Below, one piece after another: positions 35,108-42,563 of a stretch of DNA of 64,000 nt (the first letter of the stretch is position 1; the number at the start of each line of letters is the position of its first letter). The notes beneath the pieces were generated by a model. The model saw only the letters and a program-made list of their open reading frames with translations. It ran no database searches and was not told where the DNA came from. The translations under genes and the position numbers were made by a program. The stretch comes from Amorphoplanes digitatis (GTDB lineage Bacteria > Actinomycetota > Actinomycetes > Mycobacteriales > Micromonosporaceae). The DNA is taken from assembly GCF_014205335.1 (NCBI RefSeq), contig NZ_JACHNH010000001.1, forward strand, positions 4,458,501 to 4,522,500, given 5' to 3'.

Positions 35108-36235
35108 TCAACGAGCGCCGGTGGCCGGCGAACCTCGCCTGAGGACGGTCGCGAGGGCCCCGGTCAGGTCCGGGCGCCCGAGCACGTCGGTGCTGTCCAC
35201 GTACTGGTCAACGGCGCCGTAGGGCGCCACGGCGGCGAGCGCGGGATCCTCGACGCGCTCGATCAGGGCGGCCGCGAAACGGGCGGCGTCGATCACCCGA
35301 TAGGGCCGGTCGTGGTACGGCCGGCGGCCCGGGTCGACCGGGCGGGCGAGCCCGAGCCGGTTCTGCCACCGGCCGGCGGCCTCGTAGGCGTCGCAGAGCG
35401 CCGCCTGCCGGCGCGCCGGTTCGGCGGCGGCGACGGCGTCGCGCAGCGCCGTGGCGATCGCCTCGGTGCCGGGCAGCGCGGCGAACGCGGTGCCGAGCCA
35501 TTTCCCGTACGGCGGGTAGCGGCGGCCGAGCAGCAGGCACAGCCGCATGACGTCGCGGGCCAGCCGGGCGGCGAGTAGGCGGCTGCCGAGGTCGTCGCCC
35601 GCCTCGGCGGCGCGCCCGACGAACGCCTCGTCCTGCGCGATGCGGGTCCACTGCGCGGCAAGCAGGCACCGCCACACGTCCGCGGGGTACCAGCGCAGCC
35701 GCTCGCGCAGCCCGGTCAGCTCGCCGGTGTCGTCGTGGAAGACCGCGCCGCCGGTGACCTCGGCCAGCCGCTGCGCGGGGGTGGCCAGCCAGTCCGCGGC
35801 GGTCACGCCGCCGCGGGCGTCGAAGCCCAGCAGCCCGGCCGACCAGCTCGCCACGTCGGTGATCTCGACCCGGTGCGCCACCGGCCCGGTCGTGGCGGTC
35901 ATGACCCGGACCCGCGCGCCGGGGGGCTCGAAGTGTGTCGGCCAGCCGCGCACCCGCTTCGGCAGCCGGTCGGCGAGCAGCGCCGACAGCCGATCGCCGT
36001 GCCGGGCCGCGTCGGCGGCGGTCAGGAACAGCTCCAGCCGCGGCCCCCAGTCGTGGTCGACGGAGCGCGCGGAGTCGAATCCGAGCACCTCCGAGCCGGG
36101 GCCGACCCGCGCGGCGGCGTGCGGCAGTCCGGGGTACGCCTCGTCCAGCAGCGGGCGCACCGCCTCCTGGTAGAGGTACCGGCACAGCCGCAGCCCGGGC
36201 AGGAACGGCGGCATCGGTTCCACTGTCGACGACAT
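35108..36235 (-). CDS. DUF4037 domain protein (nucleotidyltransferase fold)
   Basis: 375 residues, typical for the family. FLPGLRLCRYLYQEAVRPLL opens it, then LPHAAARVGPGSEVLGFDSARSVDHDWGPRLELFL, where GSE and DHDWG are the Gly-Ser and metal-binding acidic motifs of a nucleotidyltransferase domain. The rest is helical, ending with VDPGRRPYHDRPYRVIDAARFA. Substrate unknown. Although it points the same way as the dynamin-like operon just downstream, its own TACGGT hexamer eight bases before the ATG and that operon's own promoter suggest separate units. It is the fourth nucleotidyltransferase-fold protein (besides GrpB) within 15 kb. Confidence 0.85.
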   Translation of the reverse strand: MSSTVEPMPPFLPGLRLCRYLYQEAVRPLLDEAYPGLPHAAARVGPGSEVLGFDSARSVDHDWGPRLELFLTAADAARHGDRLSALLADRLPKRVRGWPTHFEPPGARVRVMTATTGPVAHRVEITDVASWSAGLLGFDARGGVTAADWLATPAQRLAEVTGGAVFHDDTGELTGLRERLRWYPADVWRCLLAAQWTRIAQDEAFVGRAAEAGDDLGSRLLAARLARDVMRLCLLLGRRYPPYGKWLGTAFAALPGTEAIATALRDAVAAAEPARRQAALCDAYEAAGRWQNRLGLARPVDPGRRPYHDRPYRVIDAARFAAALIERVEDPALAAVAPYGAVDQYVDSTDVLGRPDLTGALATVLRRGSPATGAR

Positions 36236-36243
36236 GACGTCGG

Positions 36244-36249
36244 ACCGTA
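36244..36249 (-). promoter_or_regulatory. -10 hexamer TACGGT for the DUF4037 gene
   Basis: TACGGT on the minus strand ends eight bases before ATG 36235; no Shine-Dalgarno sequence between. Confidence 0.4.
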
Positions 36250-36294
36250 TCGCGCACGACGCTCCCGGTCCTGTTGTTTTCCGCAGGAGGACCG

Positions 36295-36852
36295 CTAGGC
36301 GAGGTGGGTGCGCTGGCCTTCGGGGTCGAGGATGCAGAGCAGCTCGGCCGGGCCGTCGTGCGCGCCGAAGGAGTGCGGGACCATCGTGGAGAACTCGGCC
36401 GCCTCGCCGGTGCCGACCAGGATGGTCCGCTCACCCAGCCGCAGCATCACGGTCCCGGACAGGACCGTGAACCAGTCCCGGCCGGGGTGCACGCGCAGCT
36501 CGGCCGGGGCCGGCCGGGTGACCCGCATCTTCGCGACCGTGACGCCGCCCGGCCCCGCCTCGCGGGACAGCAGCCAGGTCGTCCTGCCCCGCGCCTCGTC
36601 GCGGTGCGGCCTGATCACCACGTCGTCGTCGTCGACGGACTCGACGAGCTGGTCCAGGGTGGTGCCCAGCGCGCGGGCGATCGGCGTCAGCTGGTCGAGG
36701 GCGATGCGGCGGTGGCCCGTCTCGATCCGGCTGAGCGTGGACGGGCTCAGGTAGCAGCGGGAGGCCAGCTCGTCCAGGGACCAGCCGCGCGCGGCGCGCA
36801 GGCCGCGGATCCGCTGGCGGACGATGGCGTCGAGGTCGCCGTCTTGCGTCAT
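36295..36852 (-). CDS. XRE-family regulator with cupin domain
   Basis: 185-residue repressor or activator. The helix-turn-helix is IRGLRAARGWSLDELASRCYLSPSTLSRIETGHRRI (in outline, residues 15-50), followed by LDQLTPIARALGTTLDQLVE. A cupin barrel fills the C-terminal half (RVHPGRDWFTVLSGTVMLRLGERTILVGTGEAAEF, then VPHSFGAHDGPAELLCIL) and would bind a small ligand or metal. ATG 36852 is the middle of a perfect palindrome (GTCTTGCGT / ACGCAAGAC), so autorepression is likely. Divergent from the His-rich methyltransferase with only 47 bases between, suggesting joint control. Confidence 0.9.
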   Translation of the reverse strand: MTQDGDLDAIVRQRIRGLRAARGWSLDELASRCYLSPSTLSRIETGHRRIALDQLTPIARALGTTLDQLVESVDDDDVVIRPHRDEARGRTTWLLSREAGPGGVTVAKMRVTRPAPAELRVHPGRDWFTVLSGTVMLRLGERTILVGTGEAAEFSTMVPHSFGAHDGPAELLCILDPEGQRTHLA

Positions 36853-36861
36853 ACGCAAGAC
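36841..36861. promoter_or_regulatory. Perfect palindrome around the XRE start codon
   Basis: Arms GTCTTGCGT (36841-36849) and ACGCAAGAC (36853-36861) flank the three bases of the start codon (CAT/ATG). It directly borders the TACAGT -10 candidate of the XRE gene and lies 27 bases from the -10 of the methyltransferase gene. A dimeric XRE protein bound here would stop its own transcription. Confidence 0.65.
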
Positions 36862-36865
36862 TGTA
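36860..36865 (-). promoter_or_regulatory. -10 hexamer TACAGT for the XRE-cupin gene
   Basis: TACAGT on the minus strand ends seven bases before ATG 36852 and overlaps the palindrome end by two bases. Confidence 0.5.
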
Positions 36866-36887
36866 TGTCATTGGCGCAAAATCCGGC

Positions 36888-36893
36888 TATGGT
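36888..36893 (+). promoter_or_regulatory. -10 hexamer TATGGT for the methyltransferase
   Basis: TATGGT ends six bases before ATG 36900, without Shine-Dalgarno sequence; leaderless start likely. Confidence 0.5.
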
Positions 36894-36899
36894 CGGCCC

Positions 36900-37787
36900 A
36901 TGGGAGACCACGGACACGGACATCAGCACGGACATCGACACGGACACGGACATCGACACGGACACGGACATGAGCACGGACACGACCCGGACGCCCTGCC
37001 CGAGCTGCTGGAGCTCGACGCCGAGGTGCTGCACGAGTACCGGGACGCCCTGCTCGACCAGGTGCAGGACCTGACCGGCGGCGCGCCGCGCCGGATCCTC
37101 GACCTCGGCTGCGGCAACGGGACCGGCACGCTCGCGCTGGCCGGGCGCTTCCCCGGCGCCGAGCTGATCGCGGTGGACGTGTCGCCGGACATGCTGCACC
37201 GGCTGCGCGAGAAGGCCGCGAGGGCCGGCGTCGCCGACCGGGTCCGGACCGTGCAGGCGGACCTGGACGAGGGCTGGCCGGACGTGGCCGGCGTGGATCT
37301 GGTGTGGGCCTCGGCATCGATGCACCACGTGGCGGACCCCGACCGGGTCCTCGCCGACGTGTTCGCCGCGATCCGGCCCGGCGGCCTGCTGGCCGTCGCC
37401 GAGGTGGCGTCGCACCCGCGGTTCCTGCCGGACTCCTTCGGCGGCGGCGTCGAGGCGCGGGTGCACGCCGCGCTGGCCGCCAGGCAGGCCGCCGAGATGC
37501 CGCACCGCGGCGAGGACTGGGGGCCCCGGCTGCGCAAGGCCGGATTCGCCGTGGAGTCGGCGCGGCACGTCACGATCGACCTGACGGCCCCGCTGCCGAG
37601 CGCCACCGGCCGCTACGCGCGGGCCGTCCTGGCCCGCATGCGGTCCGGCCTGCACGACGAGATCAGCGCCGCCGACCACGCCACCCTGCAGACCCTGCTC
37701 GACGGCGACGGCCCGGAGAACCTGCTGAGGCGCGACAACCTGACCGTGCACGCCGAGCGCAGCGCGTGGTTGTGCCGGCGGCCTTAA
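36900..37787 (+). CDS. SAM-dependent methyltransferase with histidine-rich N-terminus
   Basis: 295-residue class I methyltransferase. Motif I is ILDLGCGNGTGTLAL, motif II LIAVDVSPDML, followed by VRTVQADLDEGWPDV and GVDLVWASASMHHVADPDRVL with IRPGGLLAVAEV. The first 28 residues are nearly all His, Gly, Arg and Asp: MGDHGHGHQHGHRHGHGHRH, then GHGHEHGH, so about every second residue is His. Such stretches bind Ni, Zn or Co ions or act as metal stores in other proteins. The underlying DNA is a run of near-identical 6- and 12-base units, evidence of slippage expansion. Divergent from and likely controlled by the XRE-cupin regulator. Methyl acceptor unknown. Confidence 0.88.
   Translation: MGDHGHGHQHGHRHGHGHRHGHGHEHGHDPDALPELLELDAEVLHEYRDALLDQVQDLTGGAPRRILDLGCGNGTGTLALAGRFPGAELIAVDVSPDMLHRLREKAARAGVADRVRTVQADLDEGWPDVAGVDLVWASASMHHVADPDRVLADVFAAIRPGGLLAVAEVASHPRFLPDSFGGGVEARVHAALAARQAAEMPHRGEDWGPRLRKAGFAVESARHVTIDLTAPLPSATGRYARAVLARMRSGLHDEISAADHATLQTLLDGDGPENLLRRDNLTVHAERSAWLCRRP
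36903..36983 (+). repeat. GGACAC/GGACAT repeat coding the His-Gly tract
   Basis: Imperfect direct repeats of GGACACGGACATCGACAC and its 6-base subunits encode the alternating His-Gly/Arg segment at the methyltransferase N-terminus. Length variation between strains is expected. Confidence 0.8.
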
Positions 37788-37854
37788 TCGGGTTGCCCCG
37801 CTCGCGGGGGTCGGTCACGATGGCGCGCATGATTACCGCTGAACGAAAGGGCGC

Positions 37855-38673
37855 GTGCGCCCTCGCGCGTTGACCGCCCCGACGCGGCGCCGAGTCGCCG
37901 CCGATCTTGATCACTGGCACCACGCGGTCGAACTGCGGCGGGAGTGGCGGGACATCGGTCTCGCCACCGAGCCGGCCGACCGCGACGCGGCCGAGGAAGT
38001 CCTGACCCGCCTGTACCGGCGCCACGGCCGCGCCCGGCCACGGTTCGCCTGGGCCGGCTCGCCCCGCGACGCCCTGCCCCTGACCTCGGGGATGCCCACC
38101 CACGACGACCTGCGGGGTTGGCTGCGGCCCCGGCAACCACCGGGCCGGCCGCCGCTGGCCGGCGACATCGCCGCCGGCTGGTCGCGGCTGATGAGGGCGC
38201 TCGACGAGGGCGCCGATCCCTGCCTCGGCCCGCTGCGGCCGCCCGGCAAGAACGCCAAACCCTGGCCCGTGCTGCCACCGCCGGCCGCGCTGGCGGCGGG
38301 CGTCCCGCTGGGCGAGGTCCTGCGCCAGGGCGTACGCGGCGCGCTGCGGACCGTCCTGATGGACAGCGTCGTCCTACCGGTACGCGCCACGCTGGCGCCG
38401 CCGCGCCGCGTACCGGTCGCCTGGTGGGGCCAGCAGGACGCCTACTGGATCGGGTACCACGACGTGCTGCGCCGGCTGGGGCTCGCCCAGCACGGGCCCG
38501 TCGTCGGCGGCCGCCTGGACGAGTGGGCGACCCTGGCCCGCTCCTGCGGCTGGTGGTGGCCCGGCGAGGAGGTCTGCGTCGTGGTGGAGCGGCCGGCCCG
38601 GATCGAGCACGTCCCCTTCCCCGACGACACGCTGCCGGAACCGGCGCACCCGGCCGTCACCTACCGCACCTGA
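37855..38673 (+). CDS. Conserved actinobacterial protein of unknown function
   Basis: 272 residues at most. The second half is recognisable as a widespread actinobacterial theme: VAWWGQQDAYWIGYHDVLRRLGLAQ, then EWATLARSCGWWWPGEEVCVVVERP, similar in wording to DUF6745-type proteins; the first half has WHHAVELRREWRDIGLATEP and YRRHGRARPRFAWAGSP. No catalytic motif or membrane segment. GTG 37855 is the first possible start and falls inside a small hairpin (GGGCGC/GCGCCC); TTG or other downstream starts are possible. Strong coding periodicity supports a real gene. Function unknown; single gene with a terminator after it. Confidence 0.7.
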   Translation: MRPRALTAPTRRRVAADLDHWHHAVELRREWRDIGLATEPADRDAAEEVLTRLYRRHGRARPRFAWAGSPRDALPLTSGMPTHDDLRGWLRPRQPPGRPPLAGDIAAGWSRLMRALDEGADPCLGPLRPPGKNAKPWPVLPPPAALAAGVPLGEVLRQGVRGALRTVLMDSVVLPVRATLAPPRRVPVAWWGQQDAYWIGYHDVLRRLGLAQHGPVVGGRLDEWATLARSCGWWWPGEEVCVVVERPARIEHVPFPDDTLPEPAHPAVTYRT

Positions 38674-38682
38674 CCGCACGGG

Positions 38683-38708
38683 CGGCCGGGCACTTCAGTG
38701 CCCGGCCG
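38683..38708. terminator. Bidirectional terminator between convergent genes
   Basis: Perfect 11-bp stem CGGCCGGGCAC / GTGCCCGGCCG with a TTCA loop, ten bases after the unknown gene's stop and 24 before the stop of the convergent exporter gene. Confidence 0.8.
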
Positions 38709-38731
38709 TCGCCGCCGTCAGCCGGGCCACG

Positions 38732-39619
38732 CTAGACCAGGACGCCGTCCCGGGTCTGAGGGGTCGCCGGCGCCGGGGCGGGGTGTTCGCGGGCGCCCGT
38801 GCGCTCGGCGCCGATGCCGGCCGCGACCACGAAGGCGATTCCCGCCACCGGCGCCCAGCCGGGCACCTGGCCGAGCAGCACCAGGCCGATCACCAGCGCG
38901 ATCGCGGGCTCCAGGCTCATCAGCGTGCCGAACGCGGCCGTCGTGAGCCGGCGCAGGGCGAGCATCTCGAGGATGAACGGCACCACCGGCAGCAGGATCG
39001 CCAGTCCGAGCCCGATCAGCAGCAGTTGCCAGGTGATGCCGGTCAGCACAGACGGGCCGACCACCAGCGTCGCGACCAGGCCCGCGACCGGCATCGACAC
39101 CGCCAGGCCCTGCAGGCCCGAGACCTCGTCGCCGACCCGCTGGGTGAGCAGGATGTACGCCGCCCAGCACGCCGCCGCCGCCAGCGCGTACCCGACGCCG
39201 ACCAGGTCGATCTCGCCGCGCCACGGCTCGGTGAGCAGCACGACGCCGACCGCCGCCAGCACCGGCCACACCTTCGTGCCGCGCCGCCCGCGGAACACCG
39301 CGACGGCGAGCGGGCCGAGGAACTCCAGCGCGCTGGCCGTGCCGAGCGGCAGCCGCGCGATCGCGGCCATGAACAGCATGGTGACCCCGGCGGTGACGAC
39401 GCCGAGGGCGACGCTGGCCAGCAGCCCGCGGCGGGTGAACCGGCGCAGCCGCGGCCGGACCAGCACCGCCAGGATCACCCCGGCCCACGCCAGGCGCAGC
39501 CACGCCGCGCCCTCGACGCCGGCGGAGTCGATGAGCCCGACGGAGGCCGCCAGGCCGAGCTGGACGAGGAGCATCGAGGCGAGCGCCATCGTCGAGCCGG
39601 TCCGTGCCTCTGTACGCAT
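38732..39619 (-). CDS. EamA/DMT-family transporter (RhtA-like exporter)
   Basis: 295-residue membrane protein with ten hydrophobic segments in two EamA repeats, beginning MALASMLLVQLGLAASVGLI and SVALGVVTAGVTMLFMAAIARLPLGTASALEFLGPLAVAV in outline, repeated in the second half as ILEMLALRRLTTAAFGTLMSLEPAIALVIGLVLLGQ. This wording matches RhtA/YdcZ-like exporters of threonine/homoserine and other metabolites. A LysR gene is divergent with 83 bases between, a common arrangement in which the regulator controls the exporter. Substrate not determined. Confidence 0.9.
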   Translation of the reverse strand: MRTEARTGSTMALASMLLVQLGLAASVGLIDSAGVEGAAWLRLAWAGVILAVLVRPRLRRFTRRGLLASVALGVVTAGVTMLFMAAIARLPLGTASALEFLGPLAVAVFRGRRGTKVWPVLAAVGVVLLTEPWRGEIDLVGVGYALAAAACWAAYILLTQRVGDEVSGLQGLAVSMPVAGLVATLVVGPSVLTGITWQLLLIGLGLAILLPVVPFILEMLALRRLTTAAFGTLMSLEPAIALVIGLVLLGQVPGWAPVAGIAFVVAAGIGAERTGAREHPAPAPATPQTRDGVLV

Positions 39620-39702
39620 GGACCCCAGTAGAGCCGCTCCGAATGTTCACGTCCACGTGCTAATTGTGGATTCACCGTTCGGGTTTGGCTGACAATGACC
39701 CG

Positions 39703-40578
39703 ATGGACACCCGGCGCCTGCGCTTACTGCTCGAACTGTCCCGGCTCGGCTCGATGCGCGAGGTCGCCGACGAGATGCACGTCACCACCTCGACCGTGTC
39801 CCAGCAGCTCGCCGTCCTGGCCCGCGAGGCAGGCACCACCCTGATCGAGCCGGACGGGCGCCGGGTCCGGCTCACCCCGGCCGGGCGCCGCCTCGCCGAG
39901 CACGCGGTCACCATCCTGGCCGCGGTGGAGACCGCCCGCCTCGACCTGGACCCCGGCGCGGAACCGGCCGGGGACGTGCGGGTCGCGGGCTTCGCCACGG
40001 CCGTACGCCGCTCGCTGCTGCCGATCGCGGCCACCCTCGCCGCCACCCACCCGCGGGTGCGCCTGCTGATCCACGAGCACGAGCCGTTCGAGGCGTTCGA
40101 GCTGCTGGCCACCGACCTGATGGACCTGGCGCTGACCTACGACTACAACCTCGCGCCGGCCGCGTTCGACCCGGCGCTCACGGCGATGCCGCTCTGGGAG
40201 GCGCCGTGGGGCCTCGCGGTGCCGGTGGAGTCGCGGGCCACGGAGTTCGCCGCGTTCCGGGAGCACGACTGGATCGTGAACTCACGCAACACCGCCGACG
40301 AGGACGTGGTGCGTACCGTCGCGGCGCTCGAGGGTTTCGTGCCGCGGATCGTGCACCGGGCGGACAGCCTCGACCTCGTGCAGGACCTCATCGTCGCCGG
40401 GCTGGGCGTCGGGCTGCTGCCGATGGACGGTACGAGGCTGCCCGGGGTGCGGCTGCTGGACCTGCCGGGCCAGCAGGTCCGGCTGCGCAGCTACGCGGTG
40501 ACCCGCCGCGGCCGCTCCGGCTGGCCTCCGCTGGCCCTGATGCTGCGGCTGCTCAGTGCCGAAGGCGGCGCAGCTTGA
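39703..40578 (+). CDS. LysR family transcriptional regulator
   Basis: 291-residue LysR-type regulator. The N-terminal winged helix reads MDTRRLRLLLELSRLGSMREVADEMHVTTSTVSQQLAVL in outline, and the substrate-binding domain runs from GDVRVAGFATAVRRSLLP to the C-terminus with typical TDLMDLALTYDYN and LVQDLIVAGLGVGLLP elements. ATG 39703 fits the family's usual beginning. Divergent from the EamA exporter, which it probably controls in response to an amino-acid-like ligand. Its last 26 bases overlap the 3' end of the convergent methyltransferase gene. Confidence 0.92.
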   Translation: MDTRRLRLLLELSRLGSMREVADEMHVTTSTVSQQLAVLAREAGTTLIEPDGRRVRLTPAGRRLAEHAVTILAAVETARLDLDPGAEPAGDVRVAGFATAVRRSLLPIAATLAATHPRVRLLIHEHEPFEAFELLATDLMDLALTYDYNLAPAAFDPALTAMPLWEAPWGLAVPVESRATEFAAFREHDWIVNSRNTADEDVVRTVAALEGFVPRIVHRADSLDLVQDLIVAGLGVGLLPMDGTRLPGVRLLDLPGQQVRLRSYAVTRRGRSGWPPLALMLRLLSAEGGAA

Positions 40579-41173
40579 CCGTGCTGTCCGTGCGGTGTGC
40601 CGGTTGGCCGTCCGGGCCGTTCTGGAGGCGGTCGTGTACCTCGCTCAGCAGCACCTCCCACTCCCCCTCCGGCAGCTCCAGGGCGGCGACGACCTCGTCC
40701 GGCTCCGGGAAGTGCGCGTCGCCGTGGTCGAGGCTCTGCGCGGCGAACGGGCCGAAGTCCTGGTGCCCCTCGATCAGCAGGATGCCGCCGGGCGCGACGG
40801 CACCGGCGGCGGCGCGCAGCACCCGCTCCCGGGGCAGGCCGGCGCGGGAGTGGAGGAACTGCGCGGACACCACGTCGTAGCTGCCCGCCGGGAACGAGGC
40901 GGCCAGGTCGTGCCGCTGGAAGTCGATCGTGACCCCGGCCTCGGCGGCACGCGCGGCGGCCCGGTCCAGGGCGACCCCGGAGATGTCGACGGCGGTCACC
41001 GCCCAGCCGAGCCCGGCCATCCAGATCGCGTCGCCGCCCTCGCCGCAGCCAAGATCGAGCGCGCGACCCGGCGGGAGGCCGGACACCTCACGGGCCAGCA
41101 CGACATTGGGGGCACCGCTCCACACATGGTGCTGCTCCGCGTACCGGGAATCCCAGAAGCCCTCGTCGCTCAT
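40553..41173 (-). CDS. SAM-dependent methyltransferase (TehB-like)
   Basis: 206-residue class I methyltransferase. It opens with FWDSRYAEQHHVWSGAPNVVL, typical of the TehB/thiopurine-like group, followed by motif I ALDLGCGEGGDAIWMAGLGW, motif II VTAVDISGVALDRA, FQRHDLAASFPAGSYDVVSAQFLHS and APGGILLIEGH. The group methylates small molecules, including tellurite or toxic compounds in some hosts; the acceptor here is unknown. Overlaps the end of the LysR gene by 26 bases in convergent orientation, and no terminator is visible. Confidence 0.88.
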   Translation of the reverse strand: MSDEGFWDSRYAEQHHVWSGAPNVVLAREVSGLPPGRALDLGCGEGGDAIWMAGLGWAVTAVDISGVALDRAAARAAEAGVTIDFQRHDLAASFPAGSYDVVSAQFLHSRAGLPRERVLRAAAGAVAPGGILLIEGHQDFGPFAAQSLDHGDAHFPEPDEVVAALELPEGEWEVLLSEVHDRLQNGPDGQPAHRTDSTVKLRRLRH

Positions 41174-41240
41174 GGGACGAGCGTGACCGCGGCGGCCGCG
41201 GACCGCAAAGGTCCTTGCCGTTACGGCAAAACGCGGCGGG

Positions 41241-41798
41241 TCAGCCGGCGCGCCGCCGGGCGCGGCGGGCCGCGAGTTCGTCGCCGGCGGCGGGCTCGGC
41301 CGGCAGGTTCGTGCCGACCGGCTGCGGCGCGGACGCCTGCTCGGCGGGCAGGTGCGACAGCGAGCCCTGGATCTCCTTGAAGGCGCCGCCGATGGCGATG
41401 CCGAAGACGCCCTGGCCGCCCTGGAGCAGGTCGACGACCTCCTCCGGCGAACGGCACTCGTAGACCGTGGTGCCGTCGGAGATCAACGTGATGCCGGCGA
41501 GATCCTCGACGCCGCGCGAGCGCAGCGTCTCGATGGCCCGGCGGATGTTCTGCAACGAGACGCCGGCGTCAAGCAGACGCTTGACGACCTTGAGAACGAC
41601 CAGGTCACGGAACGAGTAGAGCCGTTGGGTTCCGGAGCCCGAGGCGTCCCGGATGCTCGGCACGACAAGCGTCGTCCGGGCCCAGTAGTCCAGTTGGCGG
41701 TAGCTGATCCCGACCGCCTGACATGCCGTCACTCCGCGATAACCGGTAACGCCGTCCTCGCCGACAAGTGGACCCTCTACAGAGTCTGACTCGTGCAC
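41241..41798 (-). CDS. MerR family regulator (Rv1830-type)
   Basis: 185-residue MerR-like regulator. The DNA-binding part reads VTGYRGVTACQAVGISYRQLDYWARTTLVVPSIRDASGSGTQRLYSFRDL in outline, followed by VLKVVKRLLDAGVSLQNIRRAIETLR. The C-terminal part has an IAGGFKEIQ-like segment. GTG start. It is the last member of the block bfn, ftsR, garA, gcvH that is syntenic with M. tuberculosis Rv1826-Rv1830, where the corresponding MerR protein is Rv1830. No metal-binding Cys motif is seen, so it is not a classical metal sensor. Lies 139 bases after bfn; probably has its own promoter. Confidence 0.9.
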   Translation of the reverse strand: MHESDSVEGPLVGEDGVTGYRGVTACQAVGISYRQLDYWARTTLVVPSIRDASGSGTQRLYSFRDLVVLKVVKRLLDAGVSLQNIRRAIETLRSRGVEDLAGITLISDGTTVYECRSPEEVVDLLQGGQGVFGIAIGGAFKEIQGSLSHLPAEQASAPQPVGTNLPAEPAAGDELAARRARRRAG

Positions 41799-41937
41799 GC
41801 GACTACCTCCCCGCTGCGCGGTGCCGCTTCACCTGGACTTCACGAGCGTATAACTCAGCGCGCCGCGAAACAGGGAGGTAATGCCGCGACACGCCGCGTA
41901 TGGACGACCGGTCCTTTGGTGATCGTCGATGCGACGA

Positions 41938-42387
41938 CTAGCCGGCGAAGTCCTCCGGGCGGACCTGATCGAGGAACTCGCGGAACTTCTCGACCTCGTC
42001 CTCCTGCTCGTCCGGAATGACGATGCCGGCCTCCGTCAGCACCTGGTCGGCGCAGCGGATCGGGGCGCCGACGCGCAGGGCCAGGGCGATCGAGTCGCTG
42101 GGCCGCGCCGACACCCGCAGGTCGTCGCCGATCAACAGGTCGGCGTAGAAGACGTTCTCCTTGAGCTCCGTGATCTCCACGGCCTTCAGCGGCGCCTGGA
42201 GCGCGGCGAGGACGTCCCGGAGCAGATCATGGGTCAGCGGTCGGGCCGGCTTCACGCCCTGCTGCTCGTACGCGATGGCGGTCGCCTCCACCGCGCCGAT
42301 CCAGATCGGCAGGTAACGATCACCGTCGACCTCCCTGAGCAGGACGATCGGCTGGTTACTAGGCAGCTCCACCCGAACCCCGACCAC
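41938..42387 (-). CDS. Bifunctional nuclease family protein (BFN/DUF151)
   Basis: 149-residue member of the BFN domain family. The fold signature is clear: VVGVRVELPSNQPIVLLREV, then YLPIWIGAVEATAIAYEQQG, RPLTHDLLRDVL, TELKENVFYADLLIGDD, and VSARPSDSIALALRVGAPI. In plants BFN1-like proteins cut DNA and RNA; the bacterial members (Rv1829 in M. tuberculosis) are little studied. GTG 42387 is the only suitable start. Position between ftsR and the MerR gene is conserved across actinobacteria. A TTCG hairpin terminator lies between it and ftsR, so it is probably transcribed separately. Confidence 0.93.
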   Translation of the reverse strand: MVGVRVELPSNQPIVLLREVDGDRYLPIWIGAVEATAIAYEQQGVKPARPLTHDLLRDVLAALQAPLKAVEITELKENVFYADLLIGDDLRVSARPSDSIALALRVGAPIRCADQVLTEAGIVIPDEQEDEVEKFREFLDQVRPEDFAG

Positions 42388-42441
42388 GCTCAGCTCGCGC
42401 GCTGCCCGCCTCCGTGTCGCACGTCGTACCCGCCCCGTAAA

Positions 42442-42457
42442 GCCGCCCGAAGGCGGC
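42442..42457 (-). terminator. GC hairpin with TTCG loop downstream of ftsR
   Basis: On the minus strand GCCGCC, loop TTCG, GGCGGC, then TTTAC: a UUCG-type tetraloop stem followed by a short T run, about 105 bases after the ftsR stop and 55 before bfn. Confidence 0.6.
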
Positions 42458-42563
42458 CATCAGGCTGTTTCACGCCTATCCTGCACGGTACACGGACCCC
42501 CGGGGGCCGGCGCCACGCGTTGCCCGTGTCTCCGGCATACCCGGGCCACTACCGGCGAATCGC

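Noticed and set aside
36903..36983. CRISPR-like short repeats
   Set aside because: Units of 6 and 12 bases without spacers; they encode the His-Gly tract in frame.
36295..37787. XRE/methyltransferase as a restriction-modification control pair
   Set aside because: The methyltransferase lacks DNA-methylase motifs (no DPPY or PCQ) and no endonuclease gene is near.
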